Origin: Streptomyces flavofungini
GTDB lineage: Bacteria; Actinomycetota; Actinomycetes; Streptomycetales; Streptomycetaceae
Assembly (NCBI RefSeq): GCF_014650815.1
Contig: NZ_BMVR01000001.1
Span: 806,001 to 870,000, forward strand
Reading direction: 5' to 3'
DNA length: 64,000 nt
A program made the position numbers and the translations under genes. Shown one piece after another: positions 23,665 to 32,422 of the stretch (its first letter is position 1; each line of letters starts with the position of its first letter). The notes beneath the pieces were generated by a model. The model did not search any database, had not been told where the DNA came from, and saw only the letters and a program-made list of their open reading frames with translations.

Positions 23665-26010
23665 CTAACGGTCGCACAACGCCGAGCGATGATTACCGGC
23701 CTGTGCCGATTCGGGGTATTGAGTTTCGGGCCCGGCGCCAGGCGCCCCCACCGCTCCCGTACGGCGCAGTTTCTGCCAACGGAGGCGTCCGCCGGTGAGG
23801 GCGGTGATCCAGGACTGGAGGAGGACGACGTACATGAGCTGGCGGTAGAGGAGTTGCTGGAGGGGGAGGGATATGAGGTGGGTCGGGGGTTCGCGGTCGA
23901 GATGGAAGGCGTACGCCGCGCAGACCGCCTGGACGGTGAGGACGCCCAGCCAGGCGATGACGGTCTGCCGGGTGGGGCCGAAGGCCAGGCCGTAGAGGAG
24001 GAAGACGTCGATCAAGGGGGCGAGGAGGGGTGCGACGATCATGAAGAGGGAGACCAGGGGCAGGCCGACGCGTCCGAAGCGGCCGGACGGGCCGCCGTCG
24101 ACGAGCGCGCGGCGGTGCTTCCAGATGGCCTGCATCGTGCCGTACGACCAGCGGTAGCGCTGGGACCAGAGCTGCCGCACGGTCTCCGGCGCCTCGGTCC
24201 ACGCGCGCGCCCGCTCCGCGTAGACGACGTGCCAGCCGTCGCGGTGCAGGGCCATCGTGATGTCGGTGTCCTCGGCGAGCGTGTCGTCGCTCATGCCGCC
24301 GACGCGCTCCAGGGCGGTGCGGCGGAAGGCGCCCACCGCGCCGGGGATGGTCGGCATGCAGCGCAGTACGTCGTACATGCGGCGGTCGAGGTTGAAGCCC
24401 ATCACGTACTCGATGTGCTGCCAGGACCCGATGAGGGAGTTCCGATTGCCCACCTTCGCGTTGCCCGCGACGGCGCCCACGCGCGGGTCGGCGAACGGCT
24501 GGACCAGTTCGCGGACTGTGGCCGCCTCGAAGACGGTGTCGCCGTCCATCATGACGATCAGGTCGTGCCGGGCGTTGGCCAAGCCCCGGTTCAGGGCGGC
24601 GGGCTTGCCCGCGTTGTGCTGTCGTACGACGCGTACGTTCGGCAGGCCGAGGCCTTCGACCGTGCGGGCCGTGCCGTCCGTGGAACCGTCGTCGATGACG
24701 ATGACCTCGATGGGGTGGTCGCTCGCCGTGAGGGAACGGACGGTGTTCTCGATGCACTTCGCCTCGTTGTAGGCGGGCACCAGGACCGACACCGGCTCCG
24801 TCACCACCGCGCCGCCCCAGCGGAAGTCCCGCTTCCGTACCCTCCGGGCGTGCGCCGCCGAAAGCAGCAGCATCAGGCCGAAGCGGGCCATGACCAGGAC
24901 GCCCACGACCGCAAGGCCGATCACCAGCACGTCGGTGATGTGTTCCGCGGCGCCGACCAGGAGGACCCAGGCCTTGCCCCGCCACAGCTCGAAGCCCTCC
25001 ACGCGCGCGTGGGCGCCGGTCGCACCGGCCCCCAGAGCTTCGGTGAGGTTGGTGAACTCGTAGCCCCGCTCGGAGAGTTGGGGGATGAGGCGGTCCAGGG
25101 CGGTGACCGTCTGGGAGCGGTCGCCGCCCGAGTCGTGCAGCAGGACGACGGCGCCCTTGCCGCCGGTGGGCGTGACGCGGCGGACGATCTCGTCGGCGCC
25201 GGGGCGCTTCCAGTCCTCACTGTCGGCGTCGGTGACCACCGTGAGGTACCCGCGGCTGCCGATGTGCTGGGTGACCGGCCACGACCTGTTGTCCATGGCA
25301 CCGGCGGACGACGAGTACGGCGGCCGGAACAGGGACGTGCGGATGCCGGCCGCGCCCGCGAGTGCCAGCTGGCTCTGGGACAGCTCCCGGTCGACGCGGT
25401 CCTTCGACTGGTACGACAGGTCCGGGTGGTTGAAGGTGTGCAGGCCCACCTCGTGCCCCTCGTCGACCATGCGGCGGACCAGGCCGGGGTGGCGCGAGGC
25501 CATCGCGCCGGTGACGAAGAAGACGGCGTGCGCGTCGTGTTCGGCGAGCACGTCGAGGACCTTGGGGGTCCACTTCGGGTCCGGGCCGTCGTCGAAGGTC
25601 AGCACCAGGCGGTGGTCGGGGACGCTCAGCGACTGCGCCCGCCCGCCGCGCGTGTCGATGACCGGGCCGCCCCGCACGATCTCCTTCGGCACCCGGTCCG
25701 TGGCCGCGGGCGGGCGCACCCGGTGGTCGGCCAGGATCTCGCTGTGTACGTAGCCGCGCAGCATCAGCATCGCGAGCAGGGCTACGAGGAGGAGGGAGGG
25801 GAGGAGGTAGCGCATCGGGAGGCGAGGGCGCAGCCGGGGGCGCTCGGTGGTACGTCCGCGCCTGCTGTGGCGTGCGGGGCCGCGACCTTCGCCGGGGGCG
25901 GTAGCGGAGGCGGTAGCGGTAGCGGTCCGCTCTGCGGGGGCGGTTGCCGTTGCGGAAGCCGGAGTTGGGCCCTCGCCCGCCGACCCCCACCCGCCGGAAC
26001 GGGAGTTCAT
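23665..26010 (-). CDS. matB: MatB-like bifunctional polysaccharide deacetylase/family 2 glycosyltransferase
   Basis: A 781-aa membrane protein. One helix lies at about 68-88, then an extracytoplasmic NodB deacetylase domain with TFDDGPDPKWTPK, HTFNHPDL and RPPYS. Further helices at about 365-395 lead to a cytoplasmic GT2 domain with VSVLVPAYNEAKC, VIDDGSTDGT, the DGD motif, AEDTDI and QRYRW, then C-terminal helices. This synthase/deacetylase fusion matches MatB of Streptomyces, needed with MatA for a PNAG-like polymer and mycelial pellet aggregation. Its ATG overlaps the matA stop (ATGA, 26007-26010). Confidence 0.88.
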   Translation of the reverse strand: MNSRSGGWGSAGEGPTPASATATAPAERTATATASATAPGEGRGPARHSRRGRTTERPRLRPRLPMRYLLPSLLLVALLAMLMLRGYVHSEILADHRVRPPAATDRVPKEIVRGGPVIDTRGGRAQSLSVPDHRLVLTFDDGPDPKWTPKVLDVLAEHDAHAVFFVTGAMASRHPGLVRRMVDEGHEVGLHTFNHPDLSYQSKDRVDRELSQSQLALAGAAGIRTSLFRPPYSSSAGAMDNRSWPVTQHIGSRGYLTVVTDADSEDWKRPGADEIVRRVTPTGGKGAVVLLHDSGGDRSQTVTALDRLIPQLSERGYEFTNLTEALGAGATGAHARVEGFELWRGKAWVLLVGAAEHITDVLVIGLAVVGVLVMARFGLMLLLSAAHARRVRKRDFRWGGAVVTEPVSVLVPAYNEAKCIENTVRSLTASDHPIEVIVIDDGSTDGTARTVEGLGLPNVRVVRQHNAGKPAALNRGLANARHDLIVMMDGDTVFEAATVRELVQPFADPRVGAVAGNAKVGNRNSLIGSWQHIEYVMGFNLDRRMYDVLRCMPTIPGAVGAFRRTALERVGGMSDDTLAEDTDITMALHRDGWHVVYAERARAWTEAPETVRQLWSQRYRWSYGTMQAIWKHRRALVDGGPSGRFGRVGLPLVSLFMIVAPLLAPLIDVFLLYGLAFGPTRQTVIAWLGVLTVQAVCAAYAFHLDREPPTHLISLPLQQLLYRQLMYVVLLQSWITALTGGRLRWQKLRRTGAVGAPGAGPETQYPESAQAGNHRSALCDR

Positions 26011-27005
26011 GACTCTACGCCCGCCGTGTCCGCGCCCCCCTGGCCCTGCCCGTCGGACACAGCCCGCACCCCGGTCATCGCATCGCCGCCCGTGTCCGCC
26101 CCGTCGCCGCCGCCAGCCGCACTGCCATCACCGCCACCGCCACCGCCATCAGCACCATTGCCGTCACCGTCCGGCGTCCGCGTCGGTGGAGCCAAGGGCG
26201 GAGCCGTCGCTTCCGTGGGACCCGGGTCCGGAGCCACAGCGGGAGGCGTGGGATCACCGCCGGGCGCGGGCAAGGCGGGCGAGCCACCACCGCTCGGCCG
26301 CGATCCGGGCTCACCACCGGACCCACCACCCCCAGGCACCAGAAGCACCCCCGAGGACCCCCCGGCCCGCCCCTCCACACCACCGCCCCGCGACGGCACG
26401 GAGCGCCCCGGCCCCCCACTCACCCCTGGCTCCCCACCCCCACCAGCCCGCGCACCGGCACCGGCACCCGCACCCGCACCCGCACCCGCACCCGCAGAAG
26501 GCGAAGCAGAAGCAGCAGGCGACGCCGCCCCCGCGCCCCCGGCTCCCGGCGGCGACCCCACAGCCGACTCCGTCGAAACCTCAGGGCTGTCGACCTGACC
26601 GGCGGGCTGCTCGTCCTTGGGATCAGGCACCGGCAGCCACGGCGCGCTGGAGTTGCCTGAGACGAGCGTGGCGGCCATGACCACCGCGTACGCCCCGCAG
26701 AGGAGGCCGACGGCCGCACCGATCCGCCGATACCTCCTGCCCCGGCGGCCCGTCTCGTCGACGAACACCGGTGTATCAGCCACGCTCCGGGTGTCTGGAA
26801 TTCCCCGCATGACGCGGGTGCCGCCGTCCGTGGAGCCGCTGCCCTCCCCCATCAGGCGTCGACCGACGCCGTCGATCTGGACGGTGACCTCGTTCGGGTC
26901 GTGCGCCGACGCGGGCCGCCCGGCCGACCACTCCGGGAGCCCGTCCGAAGACCCAGAAAGGCCTTCCGCCGACCTCGTCGGCCCGTTCTCTCGCCAATTC
27001 TCCAT
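26007..27005 (-). CDS. matA: MatA-like membrane protein with long glycine-rich tail
   Basis: A 332-aa protein from ATG 27005 (MENWRENGPTRSAEG). The N-terminal 100 residues are polar and cytoplasmic, a membrane helix follows (IGAAVGLLCGAYAVVMAATL), and the outer part is dominated by Gly, Ala, Pro and Ser. It includes a GAGAGAGAGAGAGA run encoded by CGCACC hexamers (about 26455-26493). Position and coupling to matB identify it as MatA, which acts with MatB in aminoglycan production. The low-complexity region is prone to length change. Confidence 0.8.
   Translation of the reverse strand: MENWRENGPTRSAEGLSGSSDGLPEWSAGRPASAHDPNEVTVQIDGVGRRLMGEGSGSTDGGTRVMRGIPDTRSVADTPVFVDETGRRGRRYRRIGAAVGLLCGAYAVVMAATLVSGNSSAPWLPVPDPKDEQPAGQVDSPEVSTESAVGSPPGAGGAGAASPAASASPSAGAGAGAGAGAGAGARAGGGGEPGVSGGPGRSVPSRGGGVEGRAGGSSGVLLVPGGGGSGGEPGSRPSGGGSPALPAPGGDPTPPAVAPDPGPTEATAPPLAPPTRTPDGDGNGADGGGGGGDGSAAGGGDGADTGGDAMTGVRAVSDGQGQGGADTAGVES
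26457..26493. repeat. Hexanucleotide microsatellite inside matA
   Basis: Five to seven tandem copies of a 6-bp unit (CGGCAC/CGCACC variants) encode an Ala-Gly run. In-frame gain or loss would change the extracytoplasmic tail length without breaking the gene. Confidence 0.75.
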
Positions 27006-27163
27006 GCGTACGCGAACCCCCCACGGGTCGTCATGCGGGCGCGTGCGACTCGCCGGGCACTCGTCGTCCGAACCGGGTCCCCACCCGACCCAGGCGCCCC
27101 CATTTAGCACATCGCACCCGGAATCCGAACGTAGCGCACGCCAGTGACAACCGTGGCTTTACG

Positions 27164-28261
27164 TCAGTCCTGAATCATCATGATGAGTGCATCGGTGGCC
27201 GGAATCCATCCGTCCGCCGGTCGGTTCAGCCAGTCTTCCTCCGCCGCGAGTTGGGCCGCGGCGCGGCGCAACGCGTCGAGGCCGGGGTGCCGCAGGCCGC
27301 GGCGCCACACCAGGGACACCGGCGACAGCGGTACGGGGTCGACGAGCGGCCGCAGCACGGAGCCGGGCAGCTCGGGGAAGCCGACGACGGCGAGCACGGG
27401 GTTGCGGTGCTTCGCCATGATCCGCGCGAACTCCTCGGGGCCGACGGCGAGCGGGGCGGGCGGCGCGACCTCGATGCCGCGGCCTTCGAAGAGGCGGCGG
27501 GCGAGGTCGGTCCACTCCGGGGTGCGGTCGTTGCCCGCGCCCGCGTAGACCTGTTCGCCCGCGAGCCGGTCGAGCGGCACCGCGTCAAGCCCCACCAGCG
27601 GGTGGTCGACGGGGAGCAGCACCGCCATCGGCTCGTACCGCACGGGCTGTTGGTCGAGCCCCGCGCGTACGGCCTCGGGCAGCCCCGCGAACCGGCCGAA
27701 CGACGCGTCCAGCCGCCCCGCCGCGATCTCGGCGGCGGCGCCGGTCAGGCCGCTCTCGAAGCGGGCCATCAGCTCGCACTGCGGCGCCAGTTCACGGGCC
27801 CGGTCCAGGATCCGGCCGAAGACCAGGCCGGGGCTGTTGAGGTCGACGAGCAGCGGCCGGAGCTCCGCGGCCGTGCTCCCGCGCGCGAAAGCGGCCGACA
27901 GCTCGTCGTGCGCCGCGAGGACCCGCCGCGCGTACGGCAGCAGGCGCTCGCCGTCAGCGGTCAGCGTCACCTGCCGCGTCGACCGCGCGAACAGGTCCAC
28001 GGCCAGCTCCCGTTCGAGCCGCCGCACATCCCGGCTGAGGGCCTGCTGGGCCACGTACAGGCGGGCGGCGGCACGGGTGAAGTGCAGCTCCTCGGCCACG
28101 GCGAGGAAGGCGCGCAGGAGGCGGGGGTCCACGTCACGGGGGACGGCGGGCGGCGGCGCGGGCACGGAGGCAGAGGCGAAGGCGGAGCCAGAGGCAGAGG
28201 CGGAGGCAGACGAGGGCTCGGGCACCGGCACGGACGGCACCCCCGACGACGGTTCGGTCAT
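27164..28261 (-). CDS. LysR family transcriptional regulator
   Basis: A 365-aa protein. The first 40 residues are a low-complexity Ser/Ala/Pro stretch encoded by short repeats, so the true start may lie later, near DVDPRLLRAFLAVAEE. The winged helix (LHFTRAAARLYVAQQALSRD, then VRRLERELAVDLFARSTRQ) and the effector domain (RLDASFGRFAGLPEAVRAGL; EPMAVLLPVDHPLVGLDAVP) are typical. It is divergent from an MFS gene with an 83-bp gap and should control it. Ligand unknown. Confidence 0.87.
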   Translation of the reverse strand: MTEPSSGVPSVPVPEPSSASASASGSAFASASVPAPPPAVPRDVDPRLLRAFLAVAEELHFTRAAARLYVAQQALSRDVRRLERELAVDLFARSTRQVTLTADGERLLPYARRVLAAHDELSAAFARGSTAAELRPLLVDLNSPGLVFGRILDRARELAPQCELMARFESGLTGAAAEIAAGRLDASFGRFAGLPEAVRAGLDQQPVRYEPMAVLLPVDHPLVGLDAVPLDRLAGEQVYAGAGNDRTPEWTDLARRLFEGRGIEVAPPAPLAVGPEEFARIMAKHRNPVLAVVGFPELPGSVLRPLVDPVPLSPVSLVWRRGLRHPGLDALRRAAAQLAAEEDWLNRPADGWIPATDALIMMIQD

Positions 28262-28344
28262 CCCGTGAATTTACAACCCAGGCGCGTGAATCGCCCTCCA
28301 GAAGGTGTTGGACCACCCCCACGCGCGGAGGCGAGCCTTGAGCC

Positions 28345-29727
28345 ATGCCCGAGGCCCCCGCCGACTCCCGCACCCCGCAAGCCAGCTCCCGCACCCCGCA
28401 AGCCGACTCCCGCACCCCGCGAGCCCACTCCCGTACGCCGCAATCGCCCTCGACCGCCCCCGCGCCCCCGTCGACAGACACCCCCCGCCCCCGCAACCCC
28501 TACGCCCGCCTCTTCGCGATACCCGGCGCCACCGCCTTCACCGTCGGCAACCTCATCGCCCGGCTGCCCATGGGCATGTTCAGCGTGAGCGCCGTGATCA
28601 TGATCGCGGGGGCCCGCGACTCGTACGCTCTCGCGGGCGCCGTCACCGCGACCGGGCTCGCCGCGACCGCCGTCGTGGCGCCCTGGACGGCCCGCATGGT
28701 CGACCGGTACGGGCAGGCACGCGTCGCCGTGCCCGCCACGGTCCTGGCCGTGCTCGGCTCGCTGTCGCTGCTGCTGTGCGTGCGCTTCGGGGCACCGGAC
28801 TGGACGCTGTTCGCCTCGTACGCGGCGACGGCGACCACCCCGAACACCGGAGGCATGTCGCGTGCACGCTGGTCGCATCTGCTGCGGGGCGAGCCGAAGG
28901 CGCTGCACACCGCCAACTCCTTCGAGCAGGCGGCGGACGAGCTGTGCTTCATGCTCGGCCCGGTGCTCGCGGCGTTCCTGTGCGGCGCGCTGTTCCCGCA
29001 GGCGGGCACGCTCGTGGGCGCCGTGCTGCTGCTGACCGGCGTACTGCTCTTCGCCGCCCAGCGCTCGACGGAACCCCCGCTCCCGCGGCGTACGGACGGG
29101 GCACCGAAGCCGAAGTCGCCCCTCCGCACACCCGGAATGCCCGCCCTGCTGATCGTCTTCCTCGCCACGGGGGCGGTCTTCGGCTCCATGGAGGTCGCGA
29201 CGATCGCCTACGCGGACGAGCAGGGCCACAAGGCGGCCGCGGGCGTCGTCCTGGCCCTGCAGGCCGCGGGCTCATGCGCGGCGGGGCTCGGCTACGGAGC
29301 GCTGCGGCCGAGCGGTTCCCCGGACCGGCGGCACGTCCTGTGCGGGGCCGCGATGGCGGTCCTGATGGCTCTGCCGCTCCTTGCCGTGGTGACGACCGGC
29401 TCGCTCGTGGTGCTCGCCGGGGCGCTGCTGGTGGCAGGGATGGCGACCGCGCCGACGATGGTCACGGGCATGACGCTGGTGCAACGGTACGCCCCCGAGG
29501 GGCAGTTGAACGAGGCCATGACCCTCGCCGTGACCGGCCTCCTCGGGGGCATCGCGTGCGGCGCGGCGGGCGGCGGCTGGACGGCGGAGCACATGAGCCC
29601 CGCCGCCGCCTACACCGTGCCGGTCGCCGCGGCGCTGTGCGCGCTCCTGCTCAGCACCGCGCGGGCTTGCGCCACGAGCACTCGAGCGCGCCGTCCTGGT
29701 CCGCCGAGCGCTCCGCACGCGGCCTGA
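28345..29727 (+). CDS. MFS transporter with N-terminal repeat
   Basis: A 460-aa protein. Residues 7-34 are four copies of a 7-residue unit (DSRTPQA, SSRTPQA, DSRTPRA, HSRTPQS) encoded by 21-bp repeats, followed by a Pro-rich linker and about 12 membrane helices (ATAFTVGNLIARLPMGMFSV; AMAVLMALPLLAVVTTGSLV). The helical part resembles actinobacterial efflux MFS proteins. GGAGG lies 13 nt before the ATG, a long spacing. The last 77 bp overlap the end of the convergent DD-peptidase gene. The divergent LysR gene is the probable regulator. Confidence 0.85.
   Translation: MPEAPADSRTPQASSRTPQADSRTPRAHSRTPQSPSTAPAPPSTDTPRPRNPYARLFAIPGATAFTVGNLIARLPMGMFSVSAVIMIAGARDSYALAGAVTATGLAATAVVAPWTARMVDRYGQARVAVPATVLAVLGSLSLLLCVRFGAPDWTLFASYAATATTPNTGGMSRARWSHLLRGEPKALHTANSFEQAADELCFMLGPVLAAFLCGALFPQAGTLVGAVLLLTGVLLFAAQRSTEPPLPRRTDGAPKPKSPLRTPGMPALLIVFLATGAVFGSMEVATIAYADEQGHKAAAGVVLALQAAGSCAAGLGYGALRPSGSPDRRHVLCGAAMAVLMALPLLAVVTTGSLVVLAGALLVAGMATAPTMVTGMTLVQRYAPEGQLNEAMTLAVTGLLGGIACGAAGGGWTAEHMSPAAAYTVPVAAALCALLLSTARACATSTRARRPGPPSAPHAA
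28363..28446 (+). repeat. 21-bp tandem repeat in the MFS gene
   Basis: Four consecutive 21-bp units encode the 7-residue repeat xSRTPxA at the cytoplasmic N-terminus. Copies differ at a few positions. Confidence 0.8.
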
Positions 29728-31243
29728 CCAGGACGGCCTTGTCCTCGTCGGACTTCGCGAGAGTGACGACGATGGCGTCCTCCAGGGCCTTCACCGAGGA
29801 GGGCAGGTAGTTGTTCAGGACGATGCTGAAGACCAGCTCGCGGCCGCCCGCGTCGGTCACGTACCCGGAGAGGGCCGACGCGCCGGTCAGCGACCCGGTC
29901 TTCGCGTGCGCGTTGAGCGCCGCCGGCGTCCCGCACATGCGCGTGCGCAACGTGCCGCCGCCGAACTTGTCCGGGTCGCACGCCACCGGCAGGGACCGGT
30001 ACCAGTCGGCGAACCACGGCTCGCCCTTGACCGAGCGGAGCAGCTTGATGAACTGGTCGGCGGCCACGTTGTCCTTGCGGGACAGCCCGGAGCCGTCGAC
30101 CTGGCGCAGCTTGCCCGGGTCGACCCCGGCGGTCTTCAGGTAGCTGCCGATCGCCGCGACGCCGTCGCCCCAGTTGCCGGGCCGACCGGTCGCCTTGTGG
30201 CCCATGGCCTTCGTCAGGGACTCGGCATGCATGTTGTTGGACAGCTTCATGAACGGGATCAGCAGGTCCCTGAGCTGCATGGAGTCGTGCGAGGCCAGCT
30301 CGCGCGCGCCCTTGGGGGTGGCGATTCCGGCCCTGGTCGGTCCGCTCACCCGCACGCCGTGGTCGGCGAGCGCGTCCCGGAAGACCGCGGCGGCGTACCG
30401 GGTCGGCTCCCAGACGGTGATCCACTCCTTGGTGGTGGACCCGCCGACGGGCACGTTGCCGGTGACGGTGATCGTGTTGTTGCCGTGCTGCCGTTCGACG
30501 GCGATGGTGTCGCCGCCGCCCGCGGCGACCGTCCTGGCGCGCAGATCGATGTCTACGTAGTCGGTCTTCGGCGTCACGGTGACGCGCGGCTTGTCCCCGG
30601 CGGCGGCTCCCGGCGCCACCTCGACGATGACCGTCCCCGTGTCGTAGTCCGTGTCGGGGGCGACGCTCAGCGCGGAGATCTGCGCGGCGTAGTACGAGGA
30701 CTCGTCGTCGGCGCCCCAGGTGTCGCCCTGGCGGCGGTCGTCGAAGCGGGTGTCGTCCGCGACGAGCCGCCCCGAGACGCGCTTGACGCCCTTGGCCGCG
30801 ATGTCCGCGGCCAGCTTGTCGTAGTCCTTGGCGAGCGTCGTCGGGTCGCCGGTGCCGCGCAGGTACAGGTCGCCCTTGAGGACGGGCCCGTGCCGGTCGC
30901 CGTCGGTGAGCACGTCGGTGCTGAACCGGTGGTCGGGGCCGAGCAGCTCCAGGGCGGCGGCGGAGGTGAGCATCTTGGTGTTGGAGGCGGGCATCAGGCG
31001 TCCGCTGGGCAGGTGCTGGTAGAGGATGTCGCCGGACTCGGCGTCGGCGACCACGACGCTGGCCGCGCCGCCCTCCATGCGGGGGTCCCCGAGGATGGTG
31101 TCGATGGCTTCGGGCAGCCCGCTCCGGTCGGAGTCGGCCCCGGCCGGGGAGCCGAAGGAGAAGGTGGCCACGGTGAGGCCGAGCACGGCGGGCCAGATCC
31201 AGTGGCGCATGCGGTGGTTGACGCGTCTCACGGGTCTACTCAT
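29651..31243 (-). CDS. dacB: D-alanyl-D-alanine carboxypeptidase/endopeptidase (PBP4/DacB type)
   Basis: A 530-aa secreted S13-family peptidase. The N-terminal signal includes MRHWIWPAVLGLTVATFSFG. Active-site motifs are SNTK in PASNTKMLTSAAALELLG (nucleophile Ser), SNN in KLSNNMHAESL and KTG in HAKTGSLTGAS. The long insert between the first two motifs is typical of PBP4. It trims D-Ala or cleaves D-Ala-mDAP/LL-DAP crosslinks in peptidoglycan. Start ATG 31243 is preferred; a shorter start (VNHRMRHW) is possible. The 3' end overlaps the convergent MFS gene. Confidence 0.9.
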   Translation of the reverse strand: MSRPVRRVNHRMRHWIWPAVLGLTVATFSFGSPAGADSDRSGLPEAIDTILGDPRMEGGAASVVVADAESGDILYQHLPSGRLMPASNTKMLTSAAALELLGPDHRFSTDVLTDGDRHGPVLKGDLYLRGTGDPTTLAKDYDKLAADIAAKGVKRVSGRLVADDTRFDDRRQGDTWGADDESSYYAAQISALSVAPDTDYDTGTVIVEVAPGAAAGDKPRVTVTPKTDYVDIDLRARTVAAGGGDTIAVERQHGNNTITVTGNVPVGGSTTKEWITVWEPTRYAAAVFRDALADHGVRVSGPTRAGIATPKGARELASHDSMQLRDLLIPFMKLSNNMHAESLTKAMGHKATGRPGNWGDGVAAIGSYLKTAGVDPGKLRQVDGSGLSRKDNVAADQFIKLLRSVKGEPWFADWYRSLPVACDPDKFGGGTLRTRMCGTPAALNAHAKTGSLTGASALSGYVTDAGGRELVFSIVLNNYLPSSVKALEDAIVVTLAKSDEDKAVLVRPRAERSADQDGALECSWRKPARC

Positions 31244-31313
31244 GACCCTGGAGCATCCCCGAAGTCGGCACGCGGCGACAGACCACCGCACGCGTGTCGT
31301 GCCCGGACACGAC

Positions 31314-31347
31314 AAAGGCCCGCCGACCGCTGGGGTCGCCGGGCCTT
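31314..31347 (-). terminator. Terminator of ssrA
   Basis: AAGGCCC-rich arms pair over 14 bp with one mismatch around a CCAG loop, just past the tmRNA 3' end on the minus strand. Confidence 0.7.
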
Positions 31348-31365
31348 CGCCTCACATGGGAATTG

Positions 31366-31733
31366 TGGAGATGGCGGGAATCGAACCCGCGTCCAACGGT
31401 GCGGAATCAGGGCTTCTCCGTGTGCAGTTCGCTGCGATTTTCTCGGCCCCGGTGATCTCGCGAACAAGTCTCCGACGGGCCCAGTCACTGTTTGATTTCC
31501 TCCTGGACCCCGTGACCGGGTCTAGAAGTTTAGTTCCCTAGCTGATGCCAGGATCCGGGTCGGGAACAGCCCCGGGCTGACACTTCGCAAAGTCGCTACT
31601 TAGGCAGCGAGGGCGAAGGAATCGCGCTTGGTGTTGGCGATTATTGGTTGCGACATATGGTTTACGAGATCATTGCCGCTTCCTCGACACGCTTCCCCTG
31701 CTTCGACATCCGCTGTCGAAACCGATCATCCCC
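31366..31733 (-). ncRNA. ssrA: Transfer-messenger RNA
   Basis: About 368 nt. The 5' end GGGGATG pairs with CATCTCC near the 3' end to form the acceptor stem, and the 3' T-arm reads GGGTTCGATTCCC. The CCA is not encoded. The internal tag frame (31600-31638 on the minus strand) translates to ANTKRDSFALAA and stop, ending in the ALAA degradation signal. tmRNA with SmpB frees ribosomes stalled on broken mRNA and tags the peptide for proteolysis. smpB lies 149 bp upstream on the same strand. Confidence 0.93.
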
Positions 31734-31882
31734 ATGTTGTTTTTTCAAGCCGCTCCGGCGGACCGAAGCGGTGCTCGCCCCTTCAGGAGGGGCATGAGCC
31801 ATCGTACGTGACCAACGCCGACGGGTGCCAGCCTATTCCTGCGAGCGTGGGACAAGGGCCCCGGACCAGGTCTCCGGCCCGG

Positions 31883-32404
31883 CTACTCGATGCCCTGCCG
31901 CCGCCTGGCCGAGGAGATCGCGCGGTTCGTCTCCCGGGTGTCCTGCTTCTCCCGCAGCGTCTGCCGCTTGTCGTACTCCTTCTTGCCCTTGGCCAGCGCG
32001 ATCTCGACCTTGACCCGGCTGTCCTTGAAGTACAGGGCGAGGGGCACGATCGTGTGGCCCGTCTCCTGGGACTTCGACTCCAGCTTGTCGATCTCGGTGC
32101 GGTGCAGCAGGAGCTTGCGCTTCCGGGTGGCCGAGTGGTTGGTCCAGGTGCCCTGCACGTACTCGGGGACGTGGATGTTGTGCAGCCACGCCTCACCGCC
32201 GTCGATGTGCACGAAGCCGTCCACCAGGGAGGCCCGGCCCAGACGCAGCGACTTGACCTCGGTGCCCATCAGCACCAGGCCGCACTCGTACGTGTCCAGG
32301 ATGTGGTAGTCGTGCCGCGCCTTCTTGTTCTGCGCGATCATCTTGCGGGCGGGTGCCTTCTCGGCGGCCTTCGCGGCCTTGCGCTTTACCTTTTCCTTCG
32401 CCAT
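31883..32404 (-). CDS. smpB: SsrA-binding protein
   Basis: A 173-aa protein. The SmpB core is evident: [20 protein letters not shown], then [28 protein letters not shown] and [20 protein letters not shown]. The C-terminal tail is basic. The N-terminus carries a Lys/Ala-rich extension common in actinobacteria. SmpB binds tmRNA and carries it into the empty A site. It is next to ssrA and downstream of the S41 protease and ftsEX on the same strand, the order usual in Streptomyces. Confidence 0.95.
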   Translation of the reverse strand: MAKEKVKRKAAKAAEKAPARKMIAQNKKARHDYHILDTYECGLVLMGTEVKSLRLGRASLVDGFVHIDGGEAWLHNIHVPEYVQGTWTNHSATRKRKLLLHRTEIDKLESKSQETGHTIVPLALYFKDSRVKVEIALAKGKKEYDKRQTLREKQDTRETNRAISSARRRQGIE

Positions 32405-32422
32405 AGTGCGGCCATTTTCGCA

